From contig SISS01000008.1 in assembly GCA_004332335.1 (NCBI GenBank), positions 1 through 64,000 of the forward strand: DNA of 64,000 nucleotides. The letters are read 5' to 3'. Positions 15,695 to 25,030 of the stretch are shown piece by piece. The DNA comes from Methanoregulaceae archaeon UXB-2016. GTDB lineage: Archaea; Halobacteriota; Methanomicrobia; Methanomicrobiales; Methanospirillaceae. Both the position numbers and the translations under genes were made by a program. The notes beneath the pieces are model-generated. The model did not search any database. It saw only the letters and a list, made by a program, of their open reading frames with translations, and was not told the origin of the DNA. Position 1 is the stretch's first letter; the number at the start of each line of letters is the position of its first letter.

Positions 15695-16502
15695 TCTGTG
15701 AATAAAAAAACCATTGAGTCCTTATAACGCCCAATAGGGCCACATGATCCATACAGTGGCCTTGTGGAGTTCACGACGGCGGGGGTTGACACGCGCACCC
15801 GCCGTTTGGAACGGGGGGGGCGGGACCGTGCCTCTGTCGACGAGGGGCCCATACAGACGGTGATACCCGATGTACCCCCAGAGCACCCGGACGGAGTTCC
15901 CCGGTCCTGAAAGGCCCGGGCACCCCGTCCCCGAACTCTTCACCGTCACGCGTGTCGTGCCAGAGCCTGCCCGCCGGGTAGACGAGCGCGGCGAGAGAGG
16001 GCACGCCCTCGACGGCCGAGAGAATGCCGGGAGAGGCGGTGGTGCGCCGACTTCAGCGACCGGTTCGAAGCTGACGGTGTATTCAACGTCTTCGCGCACT
16101 TCACGGGGGGTATTCCTAGAACTCAACGCCGTATCCCGAGTTCCTCCGGGGTACTCCGTTTTTGGTGGACTGTTCGGCTGACGGGGAGCGGAACCAGAAG
16201 AATTGTGATTATCATGGCTCTCTGGCCGGGTGGCTGGCCCTCCTGCGGTCGTGCCGGGGTACGCGGCCGACCTGGTGGCGAAACTGGGCGAGACCCTCTT
16301 AACCGTCGACCTCCGTTTTCAGCCGGACCGGGCCCACGTGAAGTATCAGAGCCGACTCGGGGGCGGGAGCCGGGCCACCCACCTCCCACGCACAGTCACT
16401 CCGTACGCCGATCCCGTATAAGCATGCGAGAGCACTTCCCAGCCCGAGTCGGGGCGGAGCCACGACACAACCAATATCTTCGTCTCGTGCCCATCACGGT
16501 TC
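15695..16502. other. Long stretch without a supported gene
   Basis: About 800 bases with open frames on both strands but no recognisable domain, ribosome binding site or consistent codon pattern. A 30-base string at about 15995-16025 resembles the kup coding sequence for LSAVEGVP (near 15270-15300), so part of this may be very old, decayed transporter sequence, though the match is too short to be sure. The 3-prime part near 16400-16500 is the promoter region of the next gene. Confidence 0.4.
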
Positions 16503-17468
16503 ATGCGCCGCTCATGGCTCCTAGTCAGCATCCTCCTGATCTGCATCATCCCCGTCCTCGCACACGTACCGGTCCTGCCGGGCGAGGGGCGCTCCTTTGA
16601 GACCGCGGTCAGGGTTCCCGACGCCGCCAAATCGTTCGCACTCTACGGCGACCTCGCGGGTCCGGGAGAGGCGGACTACTATCGGCTCGAGCTCGCCGCC
16701 GGCGACGAACTCCGCGCATCGGTCTCGACCCCAGATCCGGCTCCGTTCGCACCGGCCTTCGTGCTGATCGGCCCGGGCATCGAGGGGAGTGACGCCCCGG
16801 CCGGCATCGCCGTCCCGCCGGGGATGGGGGGCCTGGTGATCGCGGCCAGCCGTCCGCCCCGGGCCGATCTGGAGCCGTTCACGCCGATGGCGCTCTACGA
16901 GACGGCCTCGTACCGGGCGACAGTCAATATCACGGGCCCGGTCTGGGTGCTGGTGACCGCCGATAGCGGCGGGCGGTACGTGCTCGGTACCGGATACCTT
17001 GAGGAGTTCAGCCCTATCGAGTGGCTGACGGTCCCGGTCGACCGGCTCCGGATCCACCTCTGGCAGGGGCAGTCCCCTCTGCTGGTGCTCGGACCCCTGG
17101 CCGCAGTCGTTGTCGTCGGGGGCCTCCTCCTCGCGCTCCGCCGCCATCTCGGGATCGCCTCTCTGCTCGCCGCACTCGCAGGCCTGATCTTTCTCGGGAG
17201 CGGGCTCGGCCTGCTCGTCGAGACGGGCATCGCCCTGCTCTCCGCCGAGCCGAATGCGACCGCGGTCGTTCCGGTCGCCCTGGGGCTGATCGCGTTCGCA
17301 CTCGGGGGGGTCGTCGTCCGGGCAGCCCTGCGGCCCGGGGGCTTCCGGACGACGGACAGGGCCGTGCTCGCGGCCGTCGCGGTCGCCGGGCTAATCCTCT
17401 GGGCCGGCGTCGTGGTCGGGCCCGTGCTGGCCCTCGTCGCAGCGCTCTTCCCCACCCGGACGCTGTAG
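16503..17468 (+). CDS. Exported/membrane protein with C-terminal helices
   Basis: A 321-residue protein: N-terminal signal or anchor (RRSWLLVSILLICIIPVLA), a beta-rich extracytoplasmic domain of about 160 residues (DYYRLELAAGDELRASVST resembles pre-peptidase-type beta-sandwich domains), then five or so hydrophobic segments from residue 195 on. Stop is TAG. No neighbour suggests a function. I do not recognise the family with confidence. Confidence 0.7.
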   Translation: MRRSWLLVSILLICIIPVLAHVPVLPGEGRSFETAVRVPDAAKSFALYGDLAGPGEADYYRLELAAGDELRASVSTPDPAPFAPAFVLIGPGIEGSDAPAGIAVPPGMGGLVIAASRPPRADLEPFTPMALYETASYRATVNITGPVWVLVTADSGGRYVLGTGYLEEFSPIEWLTVPVDRLRIHLWQGQSPLLVLGPLAAVVVVGGLLLALRRHLGIASLLAALAGLIFLGSGLGLLVETGIALLSAEPNATAVVPVALGLIAFALGGVVVRAALRPGGFRTTDRAVLAAVAVAGLILWAGVVVGPVLALVAALFPTRTL

Positions 17469-17925
17469 GGGAACCCTGGCCGGCGGGTGGATGGGAAGCG
17501 GGTCAACGAGGAGTGCTTGTTGGGGTCGAGGAGCTGGGGGCCTTCACGCGACGGAACTCCCAGGTAACATCAGCCGCCCGGCCAAGCGTCGCGGCCACCG
17601 GACAGAGTGCGGTCACAGCCTGATGGAGCACGGCCCCCATCGTGGTATTGTCCAGCCGGGTGGCGATGGAGAACTGGACGTGGATCTTCTCATAGGCTGT
17701 TGGCAGACCCGCCCGCCTCGTCCCGGAAACTGGGGACCTCGTTGCTCCTCCGCATCTGTGCGGGGACGGCGAGGTTCGTTCGCGCAACACACCCGCCGCC
17801 GCCATGAAGAGGCGGAGAGTGAGCATGAGAGGGAGTCACCCGTATGCACGAGTTTTATCGCAGGTAAAAATGCGCTTTTTTATTTAGCATTAATGGAAAA
17901 AGCAGTAGTATTCATTCAGGTTTGA
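17469..17925. other. Stretch without a supported gene; possible remnant and promoter
   Basis: The minus strand contains a protein-like run (IHVQFSIATRLDNTTMG, then AADVTWEFRRVK) at about 17510-17720 with no plausible start or family, so it may be a decayed gene. From 17870 the sequence turns AT-rich, with a TATA-like TTTTTATTTAG at about 17876-17886 that could serve the acetate transporter gene. Confidence 0.4.
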
Positions 17926-18528
17926 TTGCTGAGGACCGAAACACACACAAACCCGAGATCAATCATCGAGATTAAGGATATTACCGCAGGAGCCGGGGCC
18001 CTCGGACTTCTGGGGTACGGTATGCCGGGCGTCCTATTGAGCCTGGCCAACGCCGGAATAATCCAGACAGGATCTGCGATCCTGGGCATGGTGATCTTCA
18101 TGGGCGGGTTCGCCATGTTCACTGCCGGCCTGATGGAGTGGAAGAAGGGCAACACCTACGGAATGGCAGCATACGGGTCCTACGGCCTCTTCTGGTTCTC
18201 CTTTGCAGCCCTTCTCCTTCTTCCGGTGCTCGGGCTCGCACAGGATACTGGCGGCGCGGGTGCAATGGCCGCGTATCTCGCTCTCTGGGGGCTGTTCACG
18301 TTGATCCTCTTTGTCGGATCCCTGAAGATGTCGCGGGCACTCCAGTTCGTCCTCGGGACACTTGCCCCCGTCTTCTTCCCGGAGGCCGCAGGGGCGGCGA
18401 CCGGGGCCGGGATGTTCACGATAATGGCCGGGTATGTGGGTATCGTCAGCGGTCTCGCCTCGATCTATACGGCAACGGCGCCGATCATGAACGATATCTA
18501 TGGGAGGACCGTCGCTCCACTGGGATAA
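17926..18528 (+). CDS. GPR1/FUN34/YaaH-family acetate transporter
   Basis: A 200-residue six-helix protein with the family pattern: GAGALGLLGYGMPGVLLSLANAG, GGFAMFTAGLMEWKKGNTYG (the EWK-x-G-N-T block), ASYG-like AAYGSYGLFWF, and a last helix before an AGYVGIVSGLASIYTA tail. Members move acetate or succinate. For an acetate- or carbon-assimilating methanogen, acetate uptake is the natural role. Start is unusual: the only in-frame candidate is TTG 17926. It stands alone, preceded by an AT-rich promoter. Confidence 0.88.
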   Translation: MLRTETHTNPRSIIEIKDITAGAGALGLLGYGMPGVLLSLANAGIIQTGSAILGMVIFMGGFAMFTAGLMEWKKGNTYGMAAYGSYGLFWFSFAALLLLPVLGLAQDTGGAGAMAAYLALWGLFTLILFVGSLKMSRALQFVLGTLAPVFFPEAAGAATGAGMFTIMAGYVGIVSGLASIYTATAPIMNDIYGRTVAPLG

Positions 18529-18806
18529 GGAACGGAAACGTCGTACAATCGAAAAATAGGAGATATTCCGGGGAGTTTCTCCCTGGGTTTTTCTCGTTCC
18601 AACCCCCAACACGACCGGTAATCGTCTACCTCTTTGTTCTCAGGCGTATTCGGACTGTCTAGTCGGTCTCGGCCGAAGATCTTCCCGCGGGCCCGACCGT
18701 GTCAGCAGGTGCGGCGAATCATGGTAGGGAGTACTCGTCATCGATGGTCGGACCCGCCCCCCATCTTCACGTGCTCTCACACCGACTCTGATTCAGGAGC
18801 ACGCTC

Positions 18807-19153
18807 ATGAGACTCGCATTCGTCGTCTACAACGGCCTGACCCTGCTCGACTTCGCCGGTGTCTTCGATCCCCTCACCCGGCTCAGGACCATGGGGTTCG
18901 TCCCCAACCTGGAGTACGACATCTACGCCCGGGAGGAGCGCGTCCGGTCCTCCGAGGGGGCCTCCAACACTTCGCCCGCGAGGTCTCGGGCGATCGGATC
19001 GTCGAGGATGGCGACACGATCACCGCCGGAGGCGTGACCGCTGCGATCGATCTCGGGCTGTACCTCTGCGAACGGATCGCGGGGCCCGAGGTACGCGAGA
19101 AGATCCGGGCTCAGATGGGCTACCCATGCCCGCCCTGCCAGGCGGCACGGTGA
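18807..19153 (+). pseudogene. Decayed DJ-1/PfpI-family gene
   Basis: The first 45 codons read as the start of a DJ-1/PfpI protein (MRLAFVVYNGLTLLDFAGVF). After about 18960 the family continues one frame over with DGDTITAGGVTAAIDLGLYL and ends at 19153. The total of about 115 codons is far below the normal 180-200, and the nucleophile-elbow region between the two parts is gone. A large internal deletion with loss of frame is the simplest explanation. Confidence 0.8.
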
Positions 19154-19256
19154 GCCCGTCGACGAAGTGTTCGAATCGGATCAAAAAGAGAATGCGAGGC
19201 GTCGGGCCTCGACCGCAGACCCCGGGGCCAGGATGAACCGGCTGCCGGTCCGTCCA

Positions 19257-21677
19257 TCACGCCGATGAGAGGAGCTCGGGGGGAGGCTGTACCACCGGCC
19301 CGAAGCCGCTCCCGGTGTGGAGCACGACGGTCCGGGGCAGGTCGATCCCCAGCGCCTCGCGCAGGACCTCCTCGACGGTCTCCACCGGGACGAACGAGAG
19401 ATCGGCCCGGACGTCTTCGGGGACGTCCTCCAGGTCTCGTTCGTTCTCCCGCGGCAGGATCACCCTCTTGATGCCCGCCCGGTGAGCGGCGAGGACCTTC
19501 TCCTTGATCCCTCCGACCGGCAGGACCGCCCCCGAGAGGGTGATCTCGCCGGTCATCGCGAGGCTCGAGTCGACGGTCCTCCCGGTGATCAGGGAGGCGA
19601 GGGCCGTGAAGAGCGTCACGCCCGCCGAGGGCCCGTCCTTGGGCGTCGCCCCCGCGGGCACGTGGATGTGCGTGTCGCAGGTCATGAAGTTGAACCCGCT
19701 CTGCGGGTCCGCGAGCCGCGAGCGGATCAGGGAGAGCGAGATCGTCGCCGACTCCTTCATGACGTCCCCGAGCTGCCCGGTCAGCGTGAGCTTGCCCGTC
19801 CCGGGCATGACCGTGCCCTCGATGAAGAGGATCTCTCCACCGACAGGGGTCCATGCGAGGCCGGTCACGACGCCGGGCACGGTCTCCTTCCGCGCCACCT
19901 CGAGCCGGACCGGCTCCTTGCCCAGGACCGCGACCAGGCCCTCCGCCGTCACCACGAACGGCAGCTCCGGCATCCCCGAGACGATCTTCTCGGAGACGTG
20001 GCGTGCGGCCTTGGCGAGCTGCTTCTTGAGTTGCCGGACGCCCGCCTCGCGGGTGTACCGCTCGACGATCGCCTGCAGGGCCGCGTCCTCGAACCGGAGC
20101 CGCTCCGCATCGAGGCCGTGCTCGGTCAGGACCTCGGGCACGAGGTGGTCCTTCGCGATCGCGTACTTCTCGTTCTTCGTGTACCCCGAGATCTCGATCA
20201 GCTCCATCCGGTCCAGGAGCGGGGCCGGGATCGTCGCGAGCGAGTTGGCCGTCGCGATGAAGAGCACGTCCGAGAGGTCGTACGGGACCTCGAGGTAGTG
20301 GTCCGAGAACGTGCCGTTCTGCTCGGGGTCGAGGACCTCGAGGAGCGCGCTCGCTGGGTCTCCCTGGTACGAGGAGGCCAGCTTGTCGACCTCGTCCAGG
20401 ACGAAGACCGGGTTCTTGGTGCCGGCCCTGCGTATGCCCTGGATGATCCGGCCGGGGAGGGCCCCGACGTAGGTCCGCCTGTGCCCCCGGATCTCGGCCT
20501 CGTCACGGACGCCGCCGAGGCTGATCCGGACGTACTTCCGCCCGAGGGCCTCCGCGATGGACCGGCCGAGGCTTGTCTTGCCCGTCCCGGGCGGGCCGGC
20601 GAGCAGGAGGATCGAGCCCTGCTTCTCGCCCTTCAGTTTCATGACCGCGAGGTGCTGGACGATCCGCTCCTTGACCTTCTCGAGGCCGTTGTGGTGGCTC
20701 TCGAGCACGCGACGGGCCTCGTTGATGTCGATGCTCTTCCTCTCCTCCGTCGTCCAGGGGAGGTCGAGCATGAGGTCGAGGTAGTTCCGGAGCATGGCCC
20801 CCTCGTGGTTGTGCGGGCCGCCGGTCTCGAGCTTCTTGGCTTCGGCCAGTGCCTTCTTCCGCACGTCGTCGGGCATCTTCGAGTTCTCGATCCGCTGCCG
20901 GTATCCGCCCTCGCCGGCGGCGTCGTCGCCCTCGTCGAGCTCCTCCTGGATCACCCGGAGCTGCTCGCGGAGCATCGCCTCCCGGTTCGACTTGGTCACG
21001 CGGTCCGAGACCTTCTGTGCCATCTCGATCCGGAGGTTGATGGTCTCACCCGCCCCGGTGAGGAGCTCGAGGAAGGTGGTGTACCGCTGCCGGACCGAGG
21101 CGATCTCGAGAAGCGCCTGCTTCTCGGCCAGGTCGACCGGCAGGAACGGCATGACATATCCCAGGATGTGGTCGACCGAGTCCATCTGGTCGATGGGCCG
21201 CGTGAACTGTTCGGAGCCGGCGAAATGGGCGCTGATCTCGTGGATGGCGAGCCGGACGTCCGTGACGAAACGGGCCTTCGTGCCCTCCTCGAGGTCCTGC
21301 AGGTCCGGGACCGGTTCGCAGGTCGCATAGAACTGCCCGTCCTGCTCGGAGAGCGAGACAGTCCGTACCCTCTCCACGACCTGCACACAGACCAGGTGGC
21401 CGTCCTCGGCGGGCTGCACGTGCAGGATCCGGAACAGGTTGCCGATCGTGTACAGGGACTCGGCGGCCAGATCGGAGGGCCCGACGCCGCTCTTCACGGT
21501 CAGGCCGACCGCATGCGTGCCTCCGTGCTCCATTGCCGAGAGCAGGCGGTCGCCTGTCTCCCGGTCGACCTTGATCTTTGTCCGGCTCTCCGGGTAGACC
21601 ACGAGTTCGAAGAGCGGTATGACAGGTTTTTCTCGTGTATCTTCAGTTGTTACGGACTGCATGGTTATCTCGTTCAT
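19257..21677 (-). CDS. lon: ATP-dependent Lon protease (LonA type)
   Basis: An 806-residue LonA. The N-terminal substrate domain spans about 15-215, a helical linker reaches 340, and the AAA+ module starts with Walker [10 protein letters not shown] (361-369) and contains [13 protein letters not shown]. The protease domain has catalytic Ser684 ([12 protein letters not shown]) and Lys725 ([10 protein letters not shown]). It lacks the membrane insertion of the archaeal LonB type, so it is the soluble bacterial-like form. ATG 21677 or 21662 are both possible. An operator shared with the upstream MarR gene overlaps its start, so expression is probably MarR-controlled. Confidence 0.95.
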   Translation of the reverse strand: MNEITMQSVTTEDTREKPVIPLFELVVYPESRTKIKVDRETGDRLLSAMEHGGTHAVGLTVKSGVGPSDLAAESLYTIGNLFRILHVQPAEDGHLVCVQVVERVRTVSLSEQDGQFYATCEPVPDLQDLEEGTKARFVTDVRLAIHEISAHFAGSEQFTRPIDQMDSVDHILGYVMPFLPVDLAEKQALLEIASVRQRYTTFLELLTGAGETINLRIEMAQKVSDRVTKSNREAMLREQLRVIQEELDEGDDAAGEGGYRQRIENSKMPDDVRKKALAEAKKLETGGPHNHEGAMLRNYLDLMLDLPWTTEERKSIDINEARRVLESHHNGLEKVKERIVQHLAVMKLKGEKQGSILLLAGPPGTGKTSLGRSIAEALGRKYVRISLGGVRDEAEIRGHRRTYVGALPGRIIQGIRRAGTKNPVFVLDEVDKLASSYQGDPASALLEVLDPEQNGTFSDHYLEVPYDLSDVLFIATANSLATIPAPLLDRMELIEISGYTKNEKYAIAKDHLVPEVLTEHGLDAERLRFEDAALQAIVERYTREAGVRQLKKQLAKAARHVSEKIVSGMPELPFVVTAEGLVAVLGKEPVRLEVARKETVPGVVTGLAWTPVGGEILFIEGTVMPGTGKLTLTGQLGDVMKESATISLSLIRSRLADPQSGFNFMTCDTHIHVPAGATPKDGPSAGVTLFTALASLITGRTVDSSLAMTGEITLSGAVLPVGGIKEKVLAAHRAGIKRVILPRENERDLEDVPEDVRADLSFVPVETVEEVLREALGIDLPRTVVLHTGSGFGPVVQPPPELLSSA

Positions 21678-21698
21678 TAGTTCGAATTTACCTAACTA
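21678..21698. promoter_or_regulatory. Putative MarR operator at lon
   Basis: A 21-base element TAgTTcga-attta-CCTAAcTA whose right half matches the dyad at the marR promoter (22150-22170) almost exactly and whose left half is degenerate. It lies immediately before the lon start codon. Confidence 0.6.
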
Positions 21699-21715
21699 AA
21701 GGTCAAGGGATAAAA

Positions 21716-22135
21716 TTACCTGACCTTCTCCAGAATCTTTACCAGAAGATTCAGTTCTTCTCTGTCCAGCGAGCTCATCATCCGTTCAATCATCTGGCGC
21801 AGGGCGGCCTGTTCGGCCTGTGCGATCTGCCGGCCCTTCTCTGTGAGGCGGATATACTGGATTCTCCCGTCATCGGGACAGCGCTCGCGGTACACGCACT
21901 CCATCCGGACGCACCTGTTGATCATCTCGGTGATCGTGGGTTTTGAGGTGCTGGTGATCTCGGCAAGCCTGCTGAACGTGACGTCCCCCTGCGCGTCGAT
22001 CACTTTCAGGTACGCGATCTGTTTCACGGTCAGATCCGAGAGCCCGCATTCGGAGAAGATGGCGCAGGAGCACTCGTTCTTGATCTTGAGCAGGTTTTCA
22101 ACCGCTTCGAACAAATGCTCCTCCCTGTCCTTCAT
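21716..22135 (-). CDS. MarR-family transcriptional regulator
   Basis: A 139-residue winged-helix protein: DLTVKQIAYLKVIDAQGDVTF, recognition helix region STSKPTITEMINR, wing DDGRIQYIRLTEKG and a C-terminal dimerisation helix. The N-terminal cysteines in NECSCAIFSECGL could act as a thiol or oxidative switch. It lies 38 bases upstream of lon in the same direction and has a perfect dyad in its own promoter, so autoregulation and control of lon are likely. Confidence 0.9.
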   Translation of the reverse strand: MKDREEHLFEAVENLLKIKNECSCAIFSECGLSDLTVKQIAYLKVIDAQGDVTFSRLAEITSTSKPTITEMINRCVRMECVYRERCPDDGRIQYIRLTEKGRQIAQAEQAALRQMIERMMSSLDREELNLLVKILEKVR

Positions 22136-22149
22136 GTGGTGATCCCAGT

Positions 22150-22170
22150 TAGTTAGGGTTTACCTAATTA
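22150..22170. promoter_or_regulatory. Putative MarR operator at its own promoter
   Basis: A 21-base dyad TAgTTAGG-gttta-CCTAAtTA with fully matched TTAGG/CCTAA arms. On the minus strand it abuts the TATA-like string CTTATAATTAG, so binding would block marR transcription. Confidence 0.7.
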
Positions 22171-22317
22171 TAAGGATGATGGTCGGATCACCGGCGGGGT
22201 ACCTCTCATGGCGTCCAATGAGGAGTGAAACCCGGCAACGCGCCCGCTTCGGCCGCAGTGCGGGAGCGCCAAGAGTTGATACGCTGCAGGAGCAATAGCG
22301 TTACCGGGAGCATCCGC

Positions 22318-23166
22318 ATGAGAGCGACGATCCTCGTGGACAACACGGCACTCTTCGACAGCGTCCTGACCGCAGAGCACGGCTTCTCCATGTACATCGA
22401 GGCCGAGGGGCGGAGAGTGCTGTTCGATACGGGGTACTCGGATGCAATCATCAGGAATGCACAGCGACTGAAGGTCGACCTGCTCGACCTCGACTACATC
22501 GTCCTCTCCCACGGGCACAACGACCACACCGGAGGGCTCTACCACCTGATCCGGCTCTTCATCGAGGCGATCATGGAGGGAACGGCGCACCGCCTGCCCC
22601 GGTTGGTCGCGCATCCGCACTGCTTTTTCCCCCGCCCGAAGCCGCCCCTCCCCGACATCGGCGCGGTCCTCACGGCCGACGAGGTGCAGCGGGTCATGCC
22701 GCTCGACCTCACCGCGGCTCCGCTTCAGCTCTCCCCGAACCTCTTCTTCCTCGGCGAGGTCGAGCGGACCCTCCCGTTCGAGGCATTCGAGCCCGGGTCA
22801 CGGCGCATCGTCCAGCCCGGAGGGGAGGAGCAGGCCGATTATCTGCTCGACGATACCTCCCTCGCCTACCGCAGTAGCGAGGGGCTCGTGATCATGGCCG
22901 GCTGTGCCCATGCGGGGGTCTGCAACACGGTCGAACACGCCCGCCGGTGCTGCGGGGAGGAACGGATCGCTGACATCGTCGGCGGCCTCCATCTCCTGGA
23001 CGAGGGAGCCCAGCTCCGTGGAACCTGCGAATACCTGCAGGGACTCCGCCCCTCTGCACTCCATGCCTGCCACTGCACCTCGCTCCTCGCAAAGGTGGCC
23101 CTAGCCCGGGCCGCTCCCCTCCGGGAGACCGGGACCGGGCTGAGACTGTCGTTCGGAGACCGTTGA
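22318..23166 (+). CDS. MBL-fold metallohydrolase
   Basis: A 282-residue metallo-beta-lactamase fold protein. The metal motif HGHNDHTGG (HxHxDH) follows strand LDYIVLSHG, a further zinc ligand is likely in IMAGCAHAGVCNTVEH, and the last in VGGLHLLDE. The pattern fits the group annotated with dihydropterin-ribofuranosylaminobenzene phosphate synthase, an archaeal cofactor-pathway enzyme, but the exact reaction is unproven. ATG 22318 follows a weak GGGAG. It has no operon partner. Confidence 0.8.
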   Translation: MRATILVDNTALFDSVLTAEHGFSMYIEAEGRRVLFDTGYSDAIIRNAQRLKVDLLDLDYIVLSHGHNDHTGGLYHLIRLFIEAIMEGTAHRLPRLVAHPHCFFPRPKPPLPDIGAVLTADEVQRVMPLDLTAAPLQLSPNLFFLGEVERTLPFEAFEPGSRRIVQPGGEEQADYLLDDTSLAYRSSEGLVIMAGCAHAGVCNTVEHARRCCGEERIADIVGGLHLLDEGAQLRGTCEYLQGLRPSALHACHCTSLLAKVALARAAPLRETGTGLRLSFGDR

Positions 23167-23196
23167 GAGGGGAGGCGCCGCCGGAGATCTCGCCCC

Positions 23197-23952
23197 TCAG
23201 ACGCACGGCACCACGACACGGCAGCCGCGGCACTGCTCGACCGTCACCGGGACACCGTACACGCTCCCGATCGCCTCGGCCGTCACGACCTCTGGGCCGC
23301 CCGCCGCGTGGATCGCCCCCTCCTTCATCAGGATGAACCGGTCCGCGAACCGGAGGGCGAGGTTCAGGTCGTGCATGGTCATCAGGGCGGCGATTCGGTG
23401 CTCTCGCACGATCTCGCGGACCAGCCCGAGGATCTCGAGCTGGTTCTTCAGGTCCAGGCTGCTCGTCGGCTCGTCCAGGAGGAGCACGCGGGGCTCCTGT
23501 ACGAGCGCCCGCGCGATGGCCACCTTCTGGAGCTCGCCGCCGCTCATCTCGTCGAGGTAGCGGAGGGCGAGCGCCGAGAGGTCGAGCCGCCGGAGGATCG
23601 CCTCCGTGATCGCGAGGTCGCGCCCGGTTATACCGAACCCGATATGCGGCCTCCGGCCGAGCAGGACCGTGTCGAAGGCGGTCATCCGCGTCGGCTCGGT
23701 CCGCTGGCTGACATAGGCCATCTCCCGTGCGATCGCAGGCCGGCTCATGGCGAGGACCTCGCGGCCGTCGAGCAGGACGCTGCCCGCGCCGGGCCGGAGG
23801 AGGGCGTTGAGGCAGCGCAGCAGAGTCGTCTTGCCGACGCCGTTGGGCCCGAGGATCGCGACGAACTCGTCCGGCTCGACCGAGAAGGAGACTCCGTCGA
23901 GCACCGGGTGACTCCGGTACCCGAACCCGACCCCGTCCAGTTCCAGCATCAT
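23197..23952 (-). CDS. ABC importer ATP-binding subunit (vitamin B12/siderophore type)
   Basis: A 251-residue ATPase of the BtuD/FhuC group: Walker A GPNGVGKTT, signature MSGGELQKV, Walker B VLLLDEPTSSLD and switch MTMHDLNLALRF. The C-terminus carries a cysteine motif QCRGCRVVVPC that is unusual and may sense metal. Its start overlaps the permease stop by 4 bases. It is the last gene of the SBP-methyltransferase-permease-ATPase operon. Confidence 0.92.
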   Translation of the reverse strand: MMLELDGVGFGYRSHPVLDGVSFSVEPDEFVAILGPNGVGKTTLLRCLNALLRPGAGSVLLDGREVLAMSRPAIAREMAYVSQRTEPTRMTAFDTVLLGRRPHIGFGITGRDLAITEAILRRLDLSALALRYLDEMSGGELQKVAIARALVQEPRVLLLDEPTSSLDLKNQLEILGLVREIVREHRIAALMTMHDLNLALRFADRFILMKEGAIHAAGGPEVVTAEAIGSVYGVPVTVEQCRGCRVVVPCV

Positions 23953-25022
23953 CGCCGGTACCCCTGGACGATCAGGTAGAGGAAGAGCGGGGCCCCGAAG
24001 AAGGCCGTCAGGATGCCAACCGGGAGCACGACCGGCGCGAGGACTAGGCGGGCGAGCGTGTCCGAGACGAGGAGGATGATCGCGCCGACGAGGAACGAGG
24101 CCGGGAGCAGAAAGCGCTGGTCGTCGCCGATCAGCCGCCGGACCATATGGGGCCCGAGGAGGCCGATGAAACCGATGATCCCGAGGAACGAGACCACGAC
24201 CGCCGTGATCAGAGACGAGAGGAGCATGCCCGTGACCCGGACCCGCTCGGCGTGGACGCCGAGGCTCCGGGCGGTCTCGTCCCCGGCGTCGAGAGCGTTG
24301 TAGTCCCATCGGCTCAACAGGAACCAGGCCGTGCAGGGCAGCACGACCGCGGTCAGGACGGCGAGGTCCGACCAGCTTGCCCGGCCGACGTCGCCGAAGG
24401 TCCAGAAGACGATCGCGGCGACCTGGTCCGCGCTCGAGAAGTACTGGAGAAAGGTCGTGCCGGCCGTGAAGAGCGCGGCGACCGCCACCCCGACCAGGAC
24501 CATCACCTCGGGCTGCGAAGACCGGGTCCGGGCGATCGCGAGGAGGGCCCCCGTGGCGGCCATCGCGGCGACGAAGGCGCAGAGCGTGACTAGGTACGGG
24601 TTCCGGACCACGACCGCGTCCTCGAGGTGGGCCGAGAGCGTCCCCGCGCCGAAGACCGTGATCGCGACGGCCGCTCCGAACCCGGCCGCGTGCGAGATCC
24701 CGAGGGTGTAGGGCGAGCTCAGGGGGTTTCGGAGGACCGACTGCATCACGCCGCCCGCGACCGCGAGCCCCGCACCCGCGACGCATGCGGCAAGGACACG
24801 CGGAAGCCGGATATTCCAGATGATCGTCGAGGCGTCGCCGGGCCGGCCGGCGAACAGGGCGGCCACGACCTCGGGGACCGGGATCATCACGCTCCCGACC
24901 GAGACCGAGACGCAGACCAGGATGCCGAGGAGGGCGAGGCACCCGCCCAGGAAGAGCCGCTTTCCGCGCAGATACCCGGCGTAGCCGGGCGCGATCGGCT
25001 CGGCGGGGAGGTCGAGGTGCAT
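23949..25022 (-). CDS. ABC importer permease (BtuC/FecCD family)
   Basis: A 357-residue permease with about ten helices and family motifs RLPRVLAACVAGAGLAVAG, NPLSSPYTLGISHAAGFGA and the ATPase-contacting FIGLLGPHMVRRLIG. ATG 25022 is used because it starts a normal BtuC N-terminus (MHLDLPAEPIAPG); upstream codons overlap the methyltransferase gene antisense to nothing recognised. It partners the ATPase and binding protein in the operon for uptake of a metal chelate or corrinoid. Confidence 0.92.
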   Translation of the reverse strand: MHLDLPAEPIAPGYAGYLRGKRLFLGGCLALLGILVCVSVSVGSVMIPVPEVVAALFAGRPGDASTIIWNIRLPRVLAACVAGAGLAVAGGVMQSVLRNPLSSPYTLGISHAAGFGAAVAITVFGAGTLSAHLEDAVVVRNPYLVTLCAFVAAMAATGALLAIARTRSSQPEVMVLVGVAVAALFTAGTTFLQYFSSADQVAAIVFWTFGDVGRASWSDLAVLTAVVLPCTAWFLLSRWDYNALDAGDETARSLGVHAERVRVTGMLLSSLITAVVVSFLGIIGFIGLLGPHMVRRLIGDDQRFLLPASFLVGAIILLVSDTLARLVLAPVVLPVGILTAFFGAPLFLYLIVQGYRR

Positions 25023-25030
25023 GCCCCCCC

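Noticed and set aside
19168-19180. TTCGAATC string resembling a tRNA T-loop
   Set aside because: No acceptor, D or anticodon stem can be formed around it.
19317-21680. A 787-codon plus-strand frame opposite lon
   Set aside because: Same reason; Lon on the minus strand has complete, ordered domains.
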